Below are positions 57,976 through 64,000 of a DNA stretch of 64,000 nt, one piece after another (the stretch's first letter is position 1; each line of letters opens with the position of its first letter). The position numbers and the translations under genes are program-made. The notes below the pieces were generated by a model. That model had not been told where the DNA came from. It did not search any database and saw only the letters and a program-made list of their open reading frames with translations. The stretch covers positions 1 to 64,000 of the forward strand of contig DF237281.1 of NCBI GenBank assembly GCA_000708835.1. Direction: 5' to 3'. This stretch comes from Klebsormidium nitens (taxonomy: Eukaryota; Streptophyta; Klebsormidiophyceae; Klebsormidiales; Klebsormidiaceae).

Positions 57976-60900
57976 ATGGAACTTGAGAGCGAAGCCACCC
58001 CAGGACGGGGCCCCTTCTTCAGGGCAAGAAGCCGCCCCTCCGAGCCCTCCCCCGCCGCTCCCCTCTTCTCCTTCCCAACACCCGTTCAGACTGAGCCGGA
58101 GGATGACTTGCTCTCTGAGGACGGGCACCAGTACTCCCCCTCCGCAATCACCGAGCGACCGGAGCTTCGCCGGGCTGGCCGCCGGGGGCGCAAGAGCACT
58201 GGCTTCGGCGCTTTGATCGGTTCAGGGGGAGAGGAGGACATGTCTGTGTCTCCGGAACCTGAGCGGGCCAGGGAGTTTCGGGCTGGGGACTCTGTAGTGC
58301 CATTCGAAGGCTGGAGGGGAGCTGACGGAGGGCAGCGAACGCCAGGCAATGCCGCCCCCTGGCATGGAGACGATCATAAAGAGGCCCCCAGCCAACAAGG
58401 CACTGCTCGGAAGACCTCTTCTGAGGTGGCGGTCGTCCGGCACAGGGACGGAGCGCAGCACCAGAGCAGTCGGAATGCCTCCAAGCACAGAGTGCGCAGC
58501 GACAATGCGCCGGAGGCATATGCTGCGCTCCTTCGGCCTGCGCTGAGGGGCGATGCAGAGTTTGCAAGCGTCCTGGGGGGACTGCACGACCTGGCACAGG
58601 ACCTGGCGGACCGGAGGGGGGAGATGGCGGCTGCGCAAACAAGGTGGGGGTGCTCATTCCAGGTCACTCGATGTGGCAAATATGTGATAGGGAGTTTGGT
58701 GGGGCTTAGTGAAACGGCCTCCTGAGCGCACTACGTAGGCTGATTCAAAGTGCTTGGAAGGTTTCCGGTCAGAAACAAAAGGTTTTCTGGTCCGAGGATG
58801 CAGTTTAGAATTTAGGCAAACGCTACAGCTTTCCCCTCCTTATTGTGACCTTTCCAATTTGCCCCTCCACTCCCCAAGTCCATCCTCAATTCTCTTTCCT
58901 TTCTGTAATTGTGATCATTGATCGAGCTTCAGTGAAACAACTCAGAGGCCATACTCAGGGATGCTACGGTTCTTCCAAGTCTTCCTGAGATCCCCCAGCC
59001 AACCGACTCCCCCTTCTCGTCAGGTCCATCGAACGCCACCTCCTCGAGCACAAGTCCCGCGTGCTCCAATCCGAGGCCGCCACCTGGAGCCTCGTGTGGC
59101 ACCTGCTGGGCAAGCCGCTGCAGGAGATGCTCTCAGCGGGCCTTTTGCCGCCCACCTCGCAGCAGGAGGCGTGTGAATACGCCCTGCAAGACGCGCGCGC
59201 GCAGGCGTGCATGCGGGTGGTGCAGTGGCTGGAGGACCTGGCGGGGCAGCAGGTGGACCGGGACGAGAAACGGCATGGGGGGTACGCCGGGCTGCTGCGC
59301 CACAGCCAGGGGGTCTGGGTGCGCACCGCACAGGTGGGGGGGAATACTGACGTGATGTATACTTTGTAGCTTATACATGAAGGAATGAATGTGCTTTTGG
59401 AGATAACAGCTTGCTGGTGAGAAAGTCTCTGGGCTGGTGCTAGGATATGTTTCGCTAGTTGTCCCAAGTGGTCATTATTAACCGATGTCCTAGGTGTGGA
59501 GGTTTGGCTGCACGCGCTCTGCAGGGTGGGCCCGAAGGATTGCAAGGTCTGCGTAGTCCTTTCTTTTCCTTAACGTAGATTCCCTGCTTGACGTCAATAC
59601 CACTCTATTTCGAAGACAAGGACTGGCTGGTTTTCTCTCAAGGACAGGCATGTACCTTCCGAAGCTCCATTTCGCCACTACCGACCATCCCTTCCTTCCA
59701 TTGCCAGGCACTCAAATCCTCCCAGCGCCCCCCCTCCAACCTGGTCTCACACGTCGACCCCGACGCCCCCACCCGCGAGAACCTCAGGCTGCACCCCCAG
59801 GACTCGGAAGACGAGGAACTTCTGATGCGGGGGGTCTGGACGCTGCTCAAAGCCGGACGCCTTTCGGACGCACGTCAGCTGTGCCGAGATGTCGGACAGG
59901 CGTGGCGGGCCGCCAGTCTAGGGGGCACAGGGGATGCCGGGCCGGTGCCGTCGGTGGAGGGGTTTAGGGGTTTGACGGGAACGAAGCGGGCGAGAGAGGA
60001 GCAGGCGGCGGAGATTGAGGCGGGGCGGGGGCGCCAGCGGCGCTTGTGGAAGTGGACGTGCTTCTTGGCGTCTGAAAAGGTGGGCTGTCCGGTTGCCGAC
60101 GACCGACTCTTGTGTGGGGTTAGGGGGATGACTGAGGAAGGGGATACTCGTCCGTTTGGAAAGTAGTGAAGAGGCTCCTAATCTTTCAGAGCGCGTCCTT
60201 TTCCTCTCCGTTTTTTGTTGACCGGACCATGTTCTATATCAGAAGTGTGTATCCTGGCTGCCGCAGCACCCTTTAGTGCGTGGCCGGAAAGAGTCGGGCC
60301 TGAAATGGTCAACGAGAAGCTTTGGAGGGACCTGGTTCTGATGCACCCAAGCTCTACAAAAAGCTCACCTCCAAGTCTTGATTGTTTCCTCTCTTCTCAA
60401 TCCAATCAGGTGGGTGGCGAGGGCGGCGAGTCCAAGTACGAGGCCGCCGTCTACGGCGCCCTCTCCGCCAACACCTCCAAAATGCTCCCGGTCTGCGACA
60501 CCTGGGAGGCTGCCTGCTGGGCCCTGTTCCGGGGTTGGCTTGACTCGCAAGTAGACTCAGCACTGGCTGACGCGCACGCAGCAGAGGGCCTCACAGGGCC
60601 TTCTCCTTCTCCTGATGAGCTAAGCGGGAGCCAAGAGAAACGGAGTGCAATCGCGGAGGCGTACAAGAACTCGTCGGCGGCGGGGGGGTGGCCGGCGCCG
60701 GTGCTGGCACAGCAGCCGCAGAGCTTTCCGGAGGTGTTCGAACGGCTGCAGACAAGGTAGGGGATCATTGTCGGGGAGCTGTGATTCATCAAAATGGTCT
60801 TAGGGCAAGCTAGTTCCGCTTGAGTTGTTCCATCTGCAAAGCGACTCTGCATGGGCGATGCGAGGCTGAGTTGAGGTGATGTCGGGAATGACGTTCGGGG

Positions 60901-63900
60901 GCGAACTTGAGGGGATGGACAGAAGTTCTGGGACGGGTCTTTGGAAGCGGGCCCCCACGTTGATGTGCCAGAGAGTGTTCCTTCAGAACAAACGAAGCAG
61001 TTGAACCACATATATATTATACCCAGTGTTACCTTTTACCGAGGTAATTGCTCTCTTTTCAAAAACCTTTTGTGAAATCTGGTATGGTCTTGGATCGTCT
61101 TGTGATAGTAACGACAGCGCGGGTCTTGTCTTGCATTAGTTGTTGGAGTGTCCGGAAAAGTTCCCAATATTGGGAATGGTCCTCTTTCCGACTGCAGTCC
61201 TCAGCTCCCGGATTCGGTCCAGCGGGCGGGCAAGGATCAGCAGCGGATGATCCAAACGCTGATCATTCTCCACCGCTGGGGGGAGCTCGTGGACTGCCTC
61301 AAGCATTGGGTCGTCACCCCCACCGCGGAAACGGGCAGGTGGGCTCCCAATAGCCCTCAAGCAGGTTTTATGTGCGAACTGTGCTCAAAGAAGAATCGGT
61401 AGTCCACTACTAAAGCAAGAATAAAGGCACCGACGGTTGACTTGCGTAGCTTTTGGCTGTTCAAGAGGTTGCTTCACGTTCAATTGTGAAACCAGTATGC
61501 GGGTCTGGTTACTTGCGTCTCAGCTTCAAAACGAGACGGCTTTCAGCTTGCCTGGCCTATCAGCGGTCCCTGCCGCGCGACAGTATAATTCTCGTTTGAG
61601 TCGCTATACTTGGAGCAGGGCTCTATGACCCTGCCTTTCGTAACCTGCTCGTGGTTAAGAAGCCTGGTATTCGCAATGTCATATAGCATTGTGCGGATCA
61701 GCCATTAAAGGGCACTGCTGGTCCGCTGCAGGATTGGAGCACGTGTTGTTGCACTAGCGGCCGATGCTTTTGGCCCAGAAGACAACTACGCAGAAACCTC
61801 ACTGTCAATCAAGTTAGCAACCCCCACATTCAAGACGTCCTGACTTTCTGAACTTTTGCACAAGGAACTAACTCCGACGACTTTGGTGCGCAGGCCCCGT
61901 AGCCAGCCGGAGTTCATCCGGTTCGCGGCCCATCTAGTGCTGGCGCTACGGAAGGTGCTGCCGCCCGACGAGGACCTTTTCCAGGAGGACCTCCAGCGCA
62001 CCTGCAACGTCATCATCAACATGTGAGCGGGCGCGTTCTCAATCATGGTCGACTTGATGTCGGACGATAGTACTTTTTGTACAGCAAGCAAGTTCTTGGG
62101 CAGGCTTACTTGCGGAAAGCGGCCTGACGGCGGTTGGTTCTTCTCACATTATCCTGCGGTGGTTTTCAGCGCTGTCGGGGCCGCGGACTTGTCGCCCGTC
62201 ACGAAATGGCGGGTTTCGTTTTTCCCCAGGGTTTAGAAATTCACCTCTGCGGCAGCCTCACTAGTCCTCGTTGACCGTGTCTGTTTGTCGGGATGTGACA
62301 CGTAGGATTGCCGCAACCTCGCAACTCTTCTGTCGGGGATCCATTCGCGAATCGACGGGGACGCTGAGTAGAATGAGCTAATGTGTCAAAAGGGAAAGCG
62401 CACGGCGCTTCTCAGACAGCTGAAAGTCTCAATGTTGTTGTTTCGTGCATCGGAAGCCCAATTTGCAGCACTTGTTCCCGACCTTCCATCACCGCTTCTC
62501 ATCAGAGGGGCCGTGCATCCCTTGGTGACCTGCTCGTCCATAAACCCACTTAGCCCCTCCTCAATGTGCGGTCTCTACGAAGTTTCCCCTTGACTCATTC
62601 ATCTTTCCCACTCAGACTGCACAAGCTCTTTCGGGCTCTGAACTCCGAACTCTCTGGTCCTCAGAAAGCAAGGCTTCGCGTTTTCCTTCTAAGCTTTCAA
62701 CCCGAAGTGACTTCCTACTCCTGAATATTCAAAGGATTCTCCATTGTTCCAGGTATGCGGTGCAACTGGTGGCTGAGCAGCAGGAGCACTTGGTGGCCCT
62801 CTACGCAGCGCAGCTGGTGGCGTTTGCGCGAGTCGACCTGTACGCGAATCTGCTGGATATGAAACAGGGGGCCGGGTGAGGGACTCCGTGTCAACCAATC
62901 ATCTTCTTTGTTCTTTGATCCACTTGAAATCATCCACAAATTTCTGGACCGTTTGGACTGGTGGTTCTCCATGTGAAAAGGATCAGGGCCTAGGCATGGT
63001 GTTGTCGGTCTGGGGTTGCCAAGCCACAAGTTTTCCGGAGCGGAGTCCGGAAATCGTCAACCGTATCGTTCGATATGCTCCCCATCTGCAGTTAGTGAGG
63101 TTCCGCGAACTCGGGGAGGCATTTGTCTGCCTTTCCCCGGAACGTGACGAGTATCCAACCACCACAAGGTCTGACATGTTGGCAAACTGTATGGGCGAGA
63201 AAATCCTGTGAACCAGGTCGAGACTTCTTCTGGAAGTCGTGTGCCGATCTGCTCAAACGGAAGCCTCTCTTATCTGCAGATTGGAGGTGAAGCAACGGAT
63301 CTTCGAGGGGGCGCTGCAGGAGCTTGACTTCAGCGGAGAGGGCTCCGTGTGCCAAATACTGGACAGGTAAAGATTGTGCCGAAAAGTTTGACATCAAAAG
63401 GACGGGCGGAAGGCTTCAATCGAACTGACGAGCGGCAGGGTTGCAACACGAAGCCAGCAAATGAACTTCTCCCTCAGGACGGCTGCTGTCATGCCAAGCT
63501 CGTTGGACCGTTGGTATTGCGGTGTAGACGTCTTGCCTGGTGTATCTTCCCGATCAACATTTGGACGTATTTTGGATCGAACGAGATGATTCCTTAGACT
63601 TCTGAACACTTTCGTAACGCTGCAGAGTCTTGGTCGAGTCACGTGCTGACCAGGATCCCCCAGAAGGTGTTCCCGCTGCCGAACATTTGTCGTTGGAGGC
63701 ATTCCGCCGGACCCGCGCCATGGACTGGCTCTTCCTGCCGGTTCCGGTGCAATGGGCGGAATGCCGGCCGGAACTCACGGCGAAGGCCCTGCTGCACGGG
63801 TGAGTCGCATTGGCAAGGCCTCGTCGCAGTTGAGATATCGTCGAAGAGCGATTGACAGGGCCTTTGACGAGTTCACTGGCTTGAACACGGGACTCGGTCG

Positions 63901-64000
63901 ACGGTCTTAGCAGTGCAAGTTTGCGGGGCAGCGGACGTTGTACAAGGTCGCATGGAATGGTTTGGAAAACGCCTCATATTGCGAAGTACTTGTCACCTTT
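57976..64000 (+). CDS. NUP107: Nucleoporin Nup107 (at least 9 exons; runs off the right edge)
   Basis: Nup107 is a scaffold protein of the Y-complex (Nup107-160) of the nuclear pore. Exons found: 57976-58643, 59024-59333, 59708-60079, 60410-60756, 61198-61338, 61894-62022, 62753-62875, 63280-63366 and 63626-63799, all in matching phase; the next exon could not be fixed. The start at ATG 57976 follows CTCTCAG, so it could be an acceptor of an earlier exon. The first 140 residues are disordered. Family landmarks follow in order: ATWSLVWHLLGKPLQ, MRVVQWLEDLAG, HVDPDAPTRENLRLHPQDSE, DARQLCRDVGQAWRAASLGG, VCDTWEAACWALFRGWLDS, QRMIQTLIILHRWGELVDCL, PEFIRFAAHLVLALRKVLP, VKQRIFEGALQELDF and a WLFLPVPVQWAE segment. 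The helical order fits Nup107 and no other nucleoporin I know. Confidence 0.88.

Noticed and set aside
1-64000. tRNA, rRNA, CRISPR array or prokaryotic operon
   Set aside because: No cloverleaf-like sequence with A and B boxes, ribosomal sequence or spaced direct repeats was seen, and genes are split by spliceosomal introns.

Overview
The window is nuclear DNA of a photosynthetic eukaryote with compact, intron-rich genes. The gene set points to the streptophyte (charophyte/land plant) lineage: a plastid-type ATP phosphoribosyltransferase, a plastid SOUL/DUF2358 protein, a SCAR/WAVE protein with plant-type homology domain and VCA tail, a plant-type TFIIIC90-like WD40 protein with an agenet module, an RLPH2-type phosphatase and Nup107. 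The bacterial-looking GT2 synthase and compact gene spacing make a charophyte alga such as Klebsormidium my best guess. That is inference; species cannot be proven from the window. I rebuilt exon models by hand from GT/AG borders and reading phase. Most multi-exon models close on an exact multiple of three.

Layout, left to right. 160-379 (-): first exon of a SAM-like-domain gene that leaves the window. 2060-13165 (-): a 20-exon, 1762-codon gene joining a processive GT2 polysaccharide synthase to a GH9 cellulase-like module, the most remarkable object here. 13166-15464: intergenic DNA with a dense GGTACC cluster. 15465-21128 (-): HISN1, first enzyme of histidine synthesis. 22645-24646 (-): small unrecognised membrane-type protein. 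25430-30429 (+): SOUL/DUF2358 protein with large introns. 32263-34286 (-): RLPH2-like phosphatase. 35218-44705 (+): TFIIIC90-like protein of 2017 residues. 46027-47379 (-): intronless FAD oxidoreductase (TDA3-like). 47807-48826 (+): intronless F-box/LRR protein. 50091-56048 (-): SCAR/WAVE. 56669-56932: a MITE with perfect 21-bp inverted repeats. 57976 to the window end (+): Nup107, partial.

The genes are a mixed set of housekeeping and cell-wall functions; I see no operon-like functional cluster. Several pairs are divergent (small gene/SOUL, RLPH2/TFIIIC90, TDA3/F-box, SCAR/NUP107) and could share promoters.

Main discovery candidate: the GT2-GH9 fusion. The GT2 half keeps all expected catalytic motifs (DDG, DxD, TED, QxxRW). 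The GH9 half has lost key catalytic residues and carries two inserted cysteine-rich blocks, so it looks like a glucan-synthesising enzyme with a degenerate cellulase module. Tunicate cellulose synthase carries a GH6 domain in an analogous arrangement, and bacteria pair BcsA with the cellulase BcsZ.
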